From Gammaproteobacteria bacterium (GTDB taxonomy: Bacteria > Pseudomonadota > Gammaproteobacteria > JABXHR01), in contig JABXHR010000060.1 in assembly GCA_013373515.1 (NCBI GenBank), forward strand, positions 1 to 45,294: a stretch of 45,294 bases of DNA. Reading direction: 5' to 3'. A program made the translations under genes and the position numbers. The notes under the pieces were generated by a model. The model searched no databases. It saw nothing but the letters and a program-made list of their open reading frames with translations, and was not told the DNA's origin. Of this stretch, positions 26,564 through 35,041 are shown one piece after another (position 1 is the first letter of the stretch; each line of letters opens with the position of its first letter).

Positions 26564-27703
26564 TTAAAAAGCTCTCTGTGCGGACATATTTTTGAGAGCC
26601 TCACCGACCGACAAAGCTGTCCACCCCAATTTTCTAGATGCCAGCAAATCATCTTCCTCAATCGCAACTGCCCACCTTCTCTCAGGCCAAGCTAGCTCCA
26701 ATTCCCCGACAACAGCCGATGTTTGGGGATTAACTAACTCATATCCGACTTCTGGAATCGGAAGCCGCTTCTCTTCATAAAAATGCACTAAGCCATCCAG
26801 CGCTTTGTCTACCAAAGAGTGAACTTCTGTCCAATCTCCTCGCTCTGGCAATCCGATTTCTCTACGTTTATTGGTGATAATCCGCATGTCGTCATGGGTG
26901 ACCCGGAGGTAACCATGCTTTGGTTGCTTTCTATGGCAATCAACGCAAAGGGCTCGGAGATTTGACTCTGAGTTATCTCGTTTGTTGCCGTTGACGTGAT
27001 GAACATGAAGAAGACGTGGATGATCATTCAAATCGATAGCGCACTCTTCACACGTGTATTTACGTTCAGATCGCACACGAACTGAAATCTCTTTCCAGTC
27101 TTCGCTGTACCCACCCTTCTCAATTCCTGGGGCCCTCGTAGGCATACGCCTAAACAAGGTGCTGTACTGGGTGAGAAATTCATCAACACTAAAATTATTG
27201 TAGATTTGATCGTTTTTCGCTTTGGAGCCTTTGTAGCTATAGCCCTGGTATCTCAGATAGCTGAGACAGTTTTTGCAGACAAACAACTCTACATCTGCCT
27301 CTTTCGGCGCACCTGAGACAGAATCAACACCATAGATGTTAAACACCCCCTCAAGATTGTTAGTAACTTTGTAGCGATTAAAACGATTGCGCTGCTTCAT
27401 CGTATCCAAGGTTTTGCAGTCAGCGACGTGATATTTGTTTCCTTCAATACTTCCAGCCAGTTTTGCATCAATTTTCCGATCATGATCTGGAATAAAAAGC
27501 AAAACCTGTCGGCCTTTATAAGAGAGAACCCCTTGGGTGAGTTCTAGCTCTTCAACGTCAACCTCTACGCCTCCGTAACTACCTAGCTCGGTATCGAGTT
27601 CTAATTCTGTTGTATCGGAGTGAAGGTCTATTTTGGCGCTATCTGTTGATATGCGGCGCACATTTGCCCAGAGCGCAGCGAAAATGTCAGATTTTATATC
27701 CAT
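26564..27703 (-). CDS. HNH endonuclease with C-terminal Vsr-like segment
   Basis: A 379-residue protein. Residues 218-260 form an HNH site: CEEC, LLHVHHVNGNKRDNSESNLR and LCVDCH with the zinc cysteines intact. An extra cysteine group (ADCK near 96, VCKNC 143-146) precedes it. The last 60 residues (VVGELELAWPERRWAV, then GWTALSVGEAL) resemble the degenerate Vsr/PD-(D/E)XK endings common in defence proteins; this part is tentative. The open frame starts at TTG, but I use the ATG at 27701-27703, which overlaps the preceding zorB-like stop by 1 nt (TGATG) and has GGAGG 7 nt upstream. In type II Zorya an HNH protein (ZorE) follows zorAB, and this gene fills that place. Confidence 0.8.
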   Translation of the reverse strand: MDIKSDIFAALWANVRRISTDSAKIDLHSDTTELELDTELGSYGGVEVDVEELELTQGVLSYKGRQVLLFIPDHDRKIDAKLAGSIEGNKYHVADCKTLDTMKQRNRFNRYKVTNNLEGVFNIYGVDSVSGAPKEADVELFVCKNCLSYLRYQGYSYKGSKAKNDQIYNNFSVDEFLTQYSTLFRRMPTRAPGIEKGGYSEDWKEISVRVRSERKYTCEECAIDLNDHPRLLHVHHVNGNKRDNSESNLRALCVDCHRKQPKHGYLRVTHDDMRIITNKRREIGLPERGDWTEVHSLVDKALDGLVHFYEEKRLPIPEVGYELVNPQTSAVVGELELAWPERRWAVAIEEDDLLASRKLGWTALSVGEALKNMSAQRAF

Positions 27704-28407
27704 CAATCCGCCTCCAGAATCTGACGCATCTTGATATCTGCATTCGTAATTACGCGAAAAGTTACACGACGAGAGAACTCTTCGTTTTCACTGCCGTCGG
27801 TATTCAATACTAGCTTCGATGAGGAGAGGCCTACCGCGGCGATATTCTGCTTGATCCATGGCTGGTAACTAACTACGTCAGGGATGTCGTAGACATACGC
27901 CAAGACAGACCTAGTACGGCCCTGAGATAGTGCCATGTTATTAAAATAGGCTGCTGTGTCGGGTGTATCTTTGTTCCACACGCTACTTGTGTGCCCCTCA
28001 ATCCTGACTTCGTTAATTGAAGACTGGAATTCTTCGAGCACCGTCATGTAACGCGGGAAAAAGTCGTTTAACAACACCTTATATGTGTCTGATAAATTTT
28101 GACTGCCTTGTTCAAACAACACATCCGGTGATCGAAACGTAAATGTAAGGGAATCCTGATCTATCACAGCATCCCAGCTTGAGAGGTCCTTTTCAAACTC
28201 ACCCATAAGTGCATCATATATGGCTACTTGATTCTCTTGATAAGCAATCGCAACTTCTTTAATTTTATCTCGCTCGATAAACGCCTGACGCATTAGCGCA
28301 ACCGCAATAAAGAGAAACACCATCATCAACCCAGCCATCAAATCTGAGACCGATAACCAGTGGGATTCTTCCTGCTCACTTTTCTGTGGATTTAGGAAAC
28401 TAGCCAT
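27703..28407 (-). CDS. ZorB-like (MotB/OmpA) stator subunit, second copy
   Basis: A 234-residue protein with a single N-terminal membrane helix containing the ion-channel aspartate (SVSDLMAGLMMVFLFIAVAL, D22), as in MotB, ExbD and ZorB. The periplasmic part ends in an OmpA-like peptidoglycan-binding domain (VRIEGHTSSVW, GRTRSVLAYVY, RRVTFRV). The length is typical of ZorB and lacks the long coiled coil of the other copy in this window. Its start lies 2 nt after the zorA-like stop with AGGAA upstream, and it overlaps the HNH gene by 1 nt. The gene should form the peptidoglycan-anchored half of a motor with the preceding gene. Confidence 0.85.
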   Translation of the reverse strand: MASFLNPQKSEQEESHWLSVSDLMAGLMMVFLFIAVALMRQAFIERDKIKEVAIAYQENQVAIYDALMGEFEKDLSSWDAVIDQDSLTFTFRSPDVLFEQGSQNLSDTYKVLLNDFFPRYMTVLEEFQSSINEVRIEGHTSSVWNKDTPDTAAYFNNMALSQGRTRSVLAYVYDIPDVVSYQPWIKQNIAAVGLSSSKLVLNTDGSENEEFSRRVTFRVITNADIKMRQILEAD

Positions 28408-28409
28408 AG

Positions 28410-30227
28410 TTAGTTCCTATGCGCGCGCGTAATGCGTTGCATCTCGTCAACTAGACCCTTGTAATCGTTACTGAACTGTTGCGTTATGGTGGCCAGCGCA
28501 CTGCCCATACTAGACATTACTGTATTGACCTGATGGCTTGTAGCATCATCCAGTGCCTTAGCCTGCTTAGTGACTGACTCTGCAGTATTTGCAAGCGCCT
28601 CATCAGCACTTCGACTAACGCCCTCAAGAATCCTTCTTGTCTCAGAGTCTTGCTTCTCTAGAACAGTCTTGATGTCAGACTGGAACTGTTGAACGAGCTG
28701 AGACATAGCAGCAACTATCTCATCCTTAGCACCGCTCAAATCGTTCGTAATTTGAGTACCAGCGTCTTTGAAAGAGGTAACAAGGTCTGAATTACCTTGT
28801 TTCAGGTCAGCGACCAGATTTCGAAGGTCGCTGTTGATGTCCTCAAGCATGTCGTTGAACATTTGCTTGGTTTGTTCAGATGTAGTGGAAACGGCATCTG
28901 ATGTAGTTTGAAGCGAGGCATTCACAGCGTGAGTTTTATCTTCAAATTCGCGCGTTGAGGTAGTTATTGCTTCGGCAACCTTATCTGCAGTTTCAGTAAC
29001 AGTCGTTTTCATTGAGCCCAGTGACTCTTCAACCCCCGTTTTCATTGATTCACTGCTCTGTTTGACGCCATCGACTAGACGTTCGAGGCTGCCCCCAAGG
29101 TTGGTATTAAAGCTACTAACAGACTCTTCCATCCCCTTCGTCATCAATTGAGCGGCATTCTCCATGCCGGCTACGCTGGCGTCGATCTGTTCTTTTATCG
29201 ATGGCAGAGCTTCAACCGCTCGATCACGTATCTCTTTAAATGCATCAAGATGACGCTCCAGCTCACTCAATTGATGCTGATTGACGGTCATGACATCCTT
29301 GAGTTCATTCATACTCTTCGGAATGACTTGAGACTCCTCACTTATCGCCTTCACTGACTGCTCAGTACAGCTAATCGATTCAAGACCCAACTTGTACTGA
29401 TCTATCATCGTCTCAAGTTGAAGCTTGTAATTCTCCTGCCATTTAACGAGCTCAAGCACTGCTTCATTGAGCTTTTTGAAGTTATCCCCAAACTGTTCAG
29501 TTAGGTTATTGTTGAAGTCAGAAATGACCTCTTTAAGTGCATTTATTACCTGCTCCGTCGCGGATTTTGACATCATGTCAGCGAAGTCTTGCAGCTTGAT
29601 CCATAAACGGTCTTCGAAGGACTTGAACTGCTCTTCCTGCTTGCTGGCTGTCTGTTGAATCAAGTTGAGTGACTCATTCGATGCAGCTAGTTCGAGCTTT
29701 AATTGCTTATTATTGTCGCTGTTATCAGAGCGCATAAGCTTGATTTGACCCACCAAGCTTGTCTCGCTGTCGCCACCCACGGCACTAGAGAGCGAATCTA
29801 GAGCTAATTTCTGCTCCTGCAGAGCTGTCAGTATTTCTGCAGCACCTACGGCCTCCTCGTTCACTGAGCTCCTGTGAAAAATGGATAGAAAACCACTGGC
29901 AGCCAAAACCTTGTAGAAAATTGAAGCAACCATCCCCGCAAGACTGGTAATAAAAGCTGTTTTTAGTCCGTCCAGAAGCGTAGCAATACTGTCGTCGATG
30001 TTTTCAACTTCAAAACCAAGCAGACCAGATACAATCCCAGCAAATGTACCAAGAATACCGATTGTGGTCAGGAGCGTGGGCGCGTATGACGTAATACCGT
30101 GCATCAAATTTAGAAGCCGGAGTACTACACAGACGATTAAAGTCGCCCCGATGACCATGAGAAACCATTCTGTTAGCAGATTTGCACCAGTGTCGACGAG
30201 GAATTTTTCAATTGGCGTTGCTAGCAC
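28410..30227 (-). CDS. ZorA-like (MotA/ExbB) motor subunit with long tail, second copy
   Basis: A 605-residue protein. Three membrane helices (about 20-42, 50-73, 89-112) carry the MotA/TolQ/ExbB signature (TTIGILGTFAGIVSGLLGF and FITSLAGMVASIFYKV). They are followed by about 485 residues of polar, coiled-coil-rich tail with repeated amphipathic segments (GMEESVSSFNTNLGGSLE, KTGVEESLGSMKTTVTET). ZorA tails project into the cytoplasm and are needed for signalling to effectors. The open frame runs 60 codons further upstream but overlaps the regulator gene there. The GTG at 30225-30227 has AAGGAAG 5 nt upstream and follows the regulator stop by 46 nt, so it is the better start. It pairs with the zorB-like gene 2 nt downstream. 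Confidence 0.85.
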   Translation of the reverse strand: MLATPIEKFLVDTGANLLTEWFLMVIGATLIVCVVLRLLNLMHGITSYAPTLLTTIGILGTFAGIVSGLLGFEVENIDDSIATLLDGLKTAFITSLAGMVASIFYKVLAASGFLSIFHRSSVNEEAVGAAEILTALQEQKLALDSLSSAVGGDSETSLVGQIKLMRSDNSDNNKQLKLELAASNESLNLIQQTASKQEEQFKSFEDRLWIKLQDFADMMSKSATEQVINALKEVISDFNNNLTEQFGDNFKKLNEAVLELVKWQENYKLQLETMIDQYKLGLESISCTEQSVKAISEESQVIPKSMNELKDVMTVNQHQLSELERHLDAFKEIRDRAVEALPSIKEQIDASVAGMENAAQLMTKGMEESVSSFNTNLGGSLERLVDGVKQSSESMKTGVEESLGSMKTTVTETADKVAEAITTSTREFEDKTHAVNASLQTTSDAVSTTSEQTKQMFNDMLEDINSDLRNLVADLKQGNSDLVTSFKDAGTQITNDLSGAKDEIVAAMSQLVQQFQSDIKTVLEKQDSETRRILEGVSRSADEALANTAESVTKQAKALDDATSHQVNTVMSSMGSALATITQQFSNDYKGLVDEMQRITRAHRN

Positions 30228-30232
30228 TTTTT

Positions 30233-30239
30233 CTTCCTT
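30233..30239 (-). promoter_or_regulatory. Ribosome binding site deciding the start of the second zorA-like gene
   Basis: AAGGAAG ending 5 nt before the GTG at 30225-30227. It places the start after the regulator gene instead of inside it; upstream starts lack such a site and would add a basic, low-complexity peptide. Confidence 0.65.
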
Positions 30240-30273
30240 AGATCTCAAGTTCGGTAATTGTGATAACTCATAT

Positions 30274-30456
30274 TTATCGCTGTTCGGCTGCCTTCTGCTG
30301 CTCGATCCATTGCTGGAGATCATCCTTTTTGAAGCGCCAACTACCGCCCACCTTGAACCCGGGCAACCTTCCCTCCGCGGCAAGACGGTAAGCCGTTTTC
30401 TCTGCAAGCTTCAGGTAATCAGCGACCTCTTTTACAGTCAAAATTTCATCGTCCAT
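30274..30456 (-). CDS. AlpA/excisionase-type small DNA-binding regulator
   Basis: A 60-residue winged-helix protein of the excisionase (HTH_17) type: ILTVKEVADYLKLAEKTAY is the helix-turn-helix and GRLPGFKVGGSWRFKKDDLQ is the wing. The ATG at 30454-30456 has GGAG 6 nt upstream (30463-30466), so I prefer it to the TTG start four codons upstream. It lies 78 nt after zorD and 46 nt before the second zorA-like gene, in the same direction, so it probably heads the second operon and regulates it. Proteins of this type also direct excision of mobile elements, but no integrase is visible in the window, making a transcriptional role more likely. Confidence 0.85.
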   Translation of the reverse strand: MDDEILTVKEVADYLKLAEKTAYRLAAEGRLPGFKVGGSWRFKKDDLQQWIEQQKAAEQR

Positions 30457-30462
30457 CTTGAT

Positions 30463-30466
30463 CTCC
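30463..30466 (-). promoter_or_regulatory. Ribosome binding site of the AlpA-type gene
   Basis: GGAG with a 6-nt spacer to the ATG at 30454-30456. It favours the 60-residue form over the TTG-started 64-residue form. Confidence 0.5.
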
Positions 30467-30534
30467 AAAACGATACTCTTATTAATCTAGAGAAAATCGG
30501 GGAAAATACAAGAAACTCTGGACCAACTAATGGC

Positions 30535-33507
30535 TTACCCGGCAACCTTCTTCTCAAATACCCCCATCTCGTTACCATCTTCCATCGGGATAAGCATCTC
30601 TCTGGATAGGGAGCGTTTACTCTCAAGGAGATCATGAAGGATGAAGTCGAAACTGCCTTCCATGAAGATGGGATGATAGGCGCGGAGCAAGTAGACATTG
30701 ACGTCTTTTTCTTGCCCAATACGGTACGCCCGGTCTGTACACTGATCCTCAACCGCAGGGTTCCACCATCGAGATAGATGGATAACATGTGATGCGGCAG
30801 TTAGCGTTAGACCAACACCCGCGGCCCGAGGCGACAGTAAAAGAACATCGAACTCTCCGGTCACTTTTGGATCTTGGAACTGTTTGACGATCCGGCTACG
30901 CGCCTTGGAGTCTACGGCGCCAAATATTCGGGCAGGCAGAGAGGGTAAGTCATAGCGCACCATAATGGCGTAGGCGAGCCACTCATGCATGGCACGATTC
31001 TCAATAAAGATAAGTGCCTTCTCGCCTTTTAGGTGAATTTTATCGAGAATCTCAAAACAGGCTGCTAGGCGGGCTGAGTCACTGATATAGGTATCAGCCC
31101 TTTCAGCTCTATCGCTATCGGGTGAGAATGGGTGAAGCGATACACTTCGCATCCTCTGGAGCGCCTCGAGCGCTTTCCCCTTACCCTCCGCGCCCTTAAA
31201 TACATTTACAGCATCCAAGTACAGGTTTGCCTGATCCTCTGGCATCACTTTGTCGAGAATAACTTCTCGTTTCTCCGGAAGATCTTTAGCCACATCAGAC
31301 TTCAGTCGCCGCAGCATTACAGGCGGCTTACCGCCATGCGAGCCTGTCAGGCGTGACTTCAACTCGATGAGCGCATTGGGGTCGTCTGAAGTGTATTTAC
31401 TGAGAAACGCTTTTAAACTACCCAACCCGAGACTGCCTGGTATCAACGTATCAAACAACGTCCAGATATCTGCCAAACTGTTCTCAATTGGCGTGCCCGT
31501 CAAACCAATAGAGAACTCTCCATTAAGCGCTTGTGCAGCATGCGTCACCATTGATGTTGGGTTTTTGATCTTCTGCATCTCGTCATAAATGATGCACGAG
31601 AATTGAATTGATGCGATCGACATGTGGTAGTCGCGCATCGTCTCATAGGTTGTCAGAATCCATCGTGCCCGGCTCAGCTTGTCATGACGCAACGTTTGCC
31701 GGCCTGCTGTCACATCATTACCTACCGCGCCAGGGAGACGGTGAGCTTTCAAATGGGTGCCATACAGCAACTCAATACCGAGAGCTTGTTCATCTTCGAG
31801 ATGTAATTGCGCTTCAGCCTCCCAGTTCCCCAATAGACTTGTCGGTGCCAAAATCAGAACGGGGCGAAGAGGCAATGCTAAGGACTCACGTTTCTCAGAC
31901 AACCAGCTTATAAACGCAAGCGTCTGGAAAGTTTTCCCTAACCCCATATCATCAGCGAGTAATACGCCTGAGTAACCCTCGGACCAAGCTAATTGTAGCC
32001 AGTGAATGCCCTCAATTTGGTGTGTTTTGGGGGAATTCCTTAATCCCCTAGGGTGTTCAAATTCGCTCAAACTACAGCGAGGGTCAAAGCCAATTGTGAA
32101 TTCATCTGATACGAGGTTATCGCGTACTTTAAGGATCGTTTTATCAGATGAGGGGATTAGTGGATCTTGGGGTTCGTTAGGTTCACTCGGCCCCTCTGGG
32201 GTGGATTCAGGCTCAATCACCTCACGATTGGTTGCTTTGAGTAGTGCATTTAAACCAGTTAGAACTTTATCGTTGGCCGGCAGGCGTTTGTCTCCTAACG
32301 GGATCGATTCTTTCCCTTCAGAAATTGCAGTCTGTACTGCTTCGGCGACTTTTCGTAAATCGCTGTCAGGAATGTAATGAACCTCGGAACCGATTTTGAG
32401 ACCGAGCCCTTCAGGAAACCATTGGTTCGGTGTTCTCTGGATAAACGGCAGAACAGGAGGTTCCCACAATCCAACTTCAAGGACGCGCTCTGAGAAACGA
32501 TCAGACTCAACAAAACTTGATTCTACGATCTCATCAGCGGCCTCATCATCAATACCTGACTCTTCCAATGCACGTTTTAAAAAGCTCTGCGGTGATTTAG
32601 CAAAACGCGCTCTTACCTCGGCTGGAGCTGCCTGAATGTCCTTAATAACCTCAACCGTTTTTCTTAATGATGGGTCGATAAAGACGTACTGATTCTGACC
32701 GAGAACGTATGTTGGCTTTGCCTGCTGCTGTCGACCGAACTGTTGTATGAAGGCAGACCGCTCATTATCAGTCAGCAGCTGAGAGGCCTCCTGTATGGGT
32801 TCCCCGGCAGCCGTTGCCTCATCGATGTACTGCTTACTGAAGAGAACCGGCTGAACATTAATTCCCTCCTTAGCTATCTGTATATCCAACGAAACGCAAC
32901 TTGCATGAAGTAGTCTCATTGCTCCCAATTGTTTGTCCGTATCAACGGGTACGCCGGTACAGTCCTCAAGGCGAAGTTTGAGCTCAGAGAGCCTCAACAA
33001 TCGCTCGTCGATTGAGTTGCCGTCCCACTCGTTGAAGCGATCAACAGCACCGATAAGCGCATATTGCGGATCAGGAACTCGGTATCGATTACCGGCGTAA
33101 TCGAGAATGGAATGGTAATCGTCTACAAAAGCGCGCTGTCCTGATCGCTTGTACCACCCCAGTTCTACACGGGTTTTAGGGTCTTCTAACGATCCTCTTA
33201 TGTCTAGTCGCAACTCCAGCTGAACGTTTCCGGGAAGACCAATTGCTTTCGCTTGAGCTTCAGTTAGCGCAGCAACAGAGCCGTGCGAGAGCCAGAACCC
33301 GTCTTCAGTCTTGCGTACCTCTTCGCCTGTCTCGCTCAAACTCTCGAGGCGTGCGAGCGCAGACAGTGAATTTGCTGCCGACCCCTGCCCCCACTCCGTC
33401 GGTGGAATTACCGTGCGCTTCTCACCGCCAAATAGCTTTTTGCGAACTTCTTCGAGCCTGACAACGATTCCGCCATCCTCAAAAGACCAAGCAAACAGGT
33501 TGTTCAT
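30535..33507 (-). CDS. ZorD, SNF2-type ATPase effector of type I Zorya
   Basis: A 990-residue protein. The N-terminal 450 residues are Zorya-specific with no known fold visible. The SNF2 core begins near 490: Walker A LADDMGLGKT (517-526), Walker B YDEMQKIKNP (DEMQ, 642-645), GLTGTPIEN (668-676), then the second RecA domain with LLLSPRAAGVGLTLTAASHV and DQCTDRAYRIGQ. In type I Zorya, ZorD is an ATP-dependent nuclease/translocase recruited to invading DNA after ZorAB activation. Length is close to known ZorD. The ATG has AAGGA 6 nt upstream, 46 nt after zorC. The Walker B DEMQ variant (usually DEAQ or DEAH) is a conservative change. Confidence 0.9.
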   Translation of the reverse strand: MNNLFAWSFEDGGIVVRLEEVRKKLFGGEKRTVIPPTEWGQGSAANSLSALARLESLSETGEEVRKTEDGFWLSHGSVAALTEAQAKAIGLPGNVQLELRLDIRGSLEDPKTRVELGWYKRSGQRAFVDDYHSILDYAGNRYRVPDPQYALIGAVDRFNEWDGNSIDERLLRLSELKLRLEDCTGVPVDTDKQLGAMRLLHASCVSLDIQIAKEGINVQPVLFSKQYIDEATAAGEPIQEASQLLTDNERSAFIQQFGRQQQAKPTYVLGQNQYVFIDPSLRKTVEVIKDIQAAPAEVRARFAKSPQSFLKRALEESGIDDEAADEIVESSFVESDRFSERVLEVGLWEPPVLPFIQRTPNQWFPEGLGLKIGSEVHYIPDSDLRKVAEAVQTAISEGKESIPLGDKRLPANDKVLTGLNALLKATNREVIEPESTPEGPSEPNEPQDPLIPSSDKTILKVRDNLVSDEFTIGFDPRCSLSEFEHPRGLRNSPKTHQIEGIHWLQLAWSEGYSGVLLADDMGLGKTFQTLAFISWLSEKRESLALPLRPVLILAPTSLLGNWEAEAQLHLEDEQALGIELLYGTHLKAHRLPGAVGNDVTAGRQTLRHDKLSRARWILTTYETMRDYHMSIASIQFSCIIYDEMQKIKNPTSMVTHAAQALNGEFSIGLTGTPIENSLADIWTLFDTLIPGSLGLGSLKAFLSKYTSDDPNALIELKSRLTGSHGGKPPVMLRRLKSDVAKDLPEKREVILDKVMPEDQANLYLDAVNVFKGAEGKGKALEALQRMRSVSLHPFSPDSDRAERADTYISDSARLAACFEILDKIHLKGEKALIFIENRAMHEWLAYAIMVRYDLPSLPARIFGAVDSKARSRIVKQFQDPKVTGEFDVLLLSPRAAGVGLTLTAASHVIHLSRWWNPAVEDQCTDRAYRIGQEKDVNVYLLRAYHPIFMEGSFDFILHDLLESKRSLSREMLIPMEDGNEMGVFEKKVAG

Positions 33508-33553
33508 GGAAAGTCCTTAACAAACAAGCGTCAGTAAAATTTCTAGGCGTAGA

Positions 33554-35041
33554 CTATCGTCTGCGTCCCACGGTACCCGCACAACTTGGGCACTGCCCTC
33601 TGGCATTCAAATTAGCTGCTGGAAAACTACGTCTGCACCCTTCGCAAATTTTCGAAGCGGTAACATTTTCTCCGGCCCTAGTCGAAGTGCGAGCACGTTT
33701 TACCCGGTGGGGATTAATGCCTGTATAACGCTCGATCAACTCCGCGAAAGCCAGCTGCCAATTGCCCTGATGCGCTTTTCCTTCGAGGGGCAAAGACCAG
33801 TCTCTCAACCGATCCGCATCATAGGCCTGCTTGTACATTGCGGGAGCACGCTGCGACTGAGGCCCGTAAATACGAAACTTCCCATCGTGTGTCCATTCAG
33901 TCATTAAAAAGTCACCGATGCGTATTATGATCATTGAGTGATGCGACTGGATTTGTCCTCGTGTGATAACACCGTAACTCTGGGTTGATGGTATTAATTG
34001 TTGACGAACCATCCCACTTGCAACACGTTTGGCATCAGAGCCAAGCGCTACCCATGCTTCAGTCACGAAACCTTGATCGATATACGGGCGCCAAAATGCG
34101 TATCGGTCATTCCACATCTGCGTATCATTGGTCTCACGTACAACCTGAAGGAGTATGTCGAAAGATTGTTCCGTTAACCAACGTCTTACGACAGCAGTGT
34201 TTGCCTCAGCTGATCTTGACCAAGCATCAGCCTTAATCCTCGGATCACCGAACCGCTTAATAAGAAAATCCAAGATTTCACGCTGAACATCCGGATTAGG
34301 GTTAACTGTTTGATAAGGTGTTAACAGCGCACGTGAGTATTCAGGTAGGGCTGTTTCGAACAACACGCCATTCTGCGTTTTGATATAGTTCCAGAACCTT
34401 TGTATGTGCTTCGAACTGTGCTCCGTTGAAAGGCTATCAGCGACAGCCTTGAACACTGATCGAGCATAACCTGCTTGAGAGAGGATGCCCTTGAGCCCGG
34501 CATCATTCAAAATCTGTTCGCTCGTCCGCTCTGAATCGTTAAGAATCATCTGTGCTAGGTATTTGGCTGACCCTGGTTCGGTAAATTTGTAAGTACGTAA
34601 ACGAGACTGCCAAATTTTAGGTAATCGCTCTTGATGACGATCTACAATCCGTCTCGCTGAATCAAGAAATAGCCCATGATTCTCACTGGGTTGACGAAGT
34701 AAACCGATCAACAGTCCTTTTAAAATCCCGGTCGTAATGTTCTCTGTGATAAAAGACAATAGGCGCTCGATCAGCAATCGCCCGTCGCTCTGTGCCTCGA
34801 GTTGATCCAAACCCGCGATACACATTAGCTTTGCTTGGCGTGTCGAAAGAGGGTGATTTTGACGCAGAGCATCAATAGTTGCATCGATGATGTGCTGAGG
34901 GGGCGTAACAGCCGAGGCGCTGACACCCTCTGCCAACCGAGAAATCTTGTCCACTGCTCGTTCAAGCGTGCGGGAGGCAGGCCGTGCCATTGCCAAACGA
35001 ACCTGTGGGTCGTAAGCCCTCAGGGCGTCTAGTAAGCTCAC
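33554..35041 (-). CDS. ZorC, EH-signature effector of type I Zorya, with C-terminal zinc ribbon
   Basis: A 495-residue helical protein in the zorC position. Its central region contains the pattern of the EH_Signature family (RFWNYIKTQNG, RYAFWRPYIDQGFVTEAWVA). ZorC binds DNA and is required with ZorD for defence in type I systems. The last 30 residues carry a zinc ribbon, CEGC and CPSC (C466/C469 and C484/C487), preceded by basic residues. Translation begins at GTG overlapping the zorB stop by 4 nt (GTGA, 35038-35041) with GAGAGG upstream. The zinc ribbon may add DNA contact; I cannot say from memory whether other ZorC proteins share it. Confidence 0.88.
   Translation of the reverse strand: MSLLDALRAYDPQVRLAMARPASRTLERAVDKISRLAEGVSASAVTPPQHIIDATIDALRQNHPLSTRQAKLMCIAGLDQLEAQSDGRLLIERLLSFITENITTGILKGLLIGLLRQPSENHGLFLDSARRIVDRHQERLPKIWQSRLRTYKFTEPGSAKYLAQMILNDSERTSEQILNDAGLKGILSQAGYARSVFKAVADSLSTEHSSKHIQRFWNYIKTQNGVLFETALPEYSRALLTPYQTVNPNPDVQREILDFLIKRFGDPRIKADAWSRSAEANTAVVRRWLTEQSFDILLQVVRETNDTQMWNDRYAFWRPYIDQGFVTEAWVALGSDAKRVASGMVRQQLIPSTQSYGVITRGQIQSHHSMIIIRIGDFLMTEWTHDGKFRIYGPQSQRAPAMYKQAYDADRLRDWSLPLEGKAHQGNWQLAFAELIERYTGINPHRVKRARTSTRAGENVTASKICEGCRRSFPAANLNARGQCPSCAGTVGRRR

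Noticed and set aside
30274-30456. Excisionase of an integrated element
   Set aside because: The fold fits, but no integrase, attachment repeats or phage genes are in the window, so a regulator of the adjacent operon is more likely.
30457-30534. Possible promoter TTGTAT-N16-TAGATT before the AlpA-type gene
   Set aside because: Both hexamers are weak; readthrough from zorD explains expression equally well. Left open.
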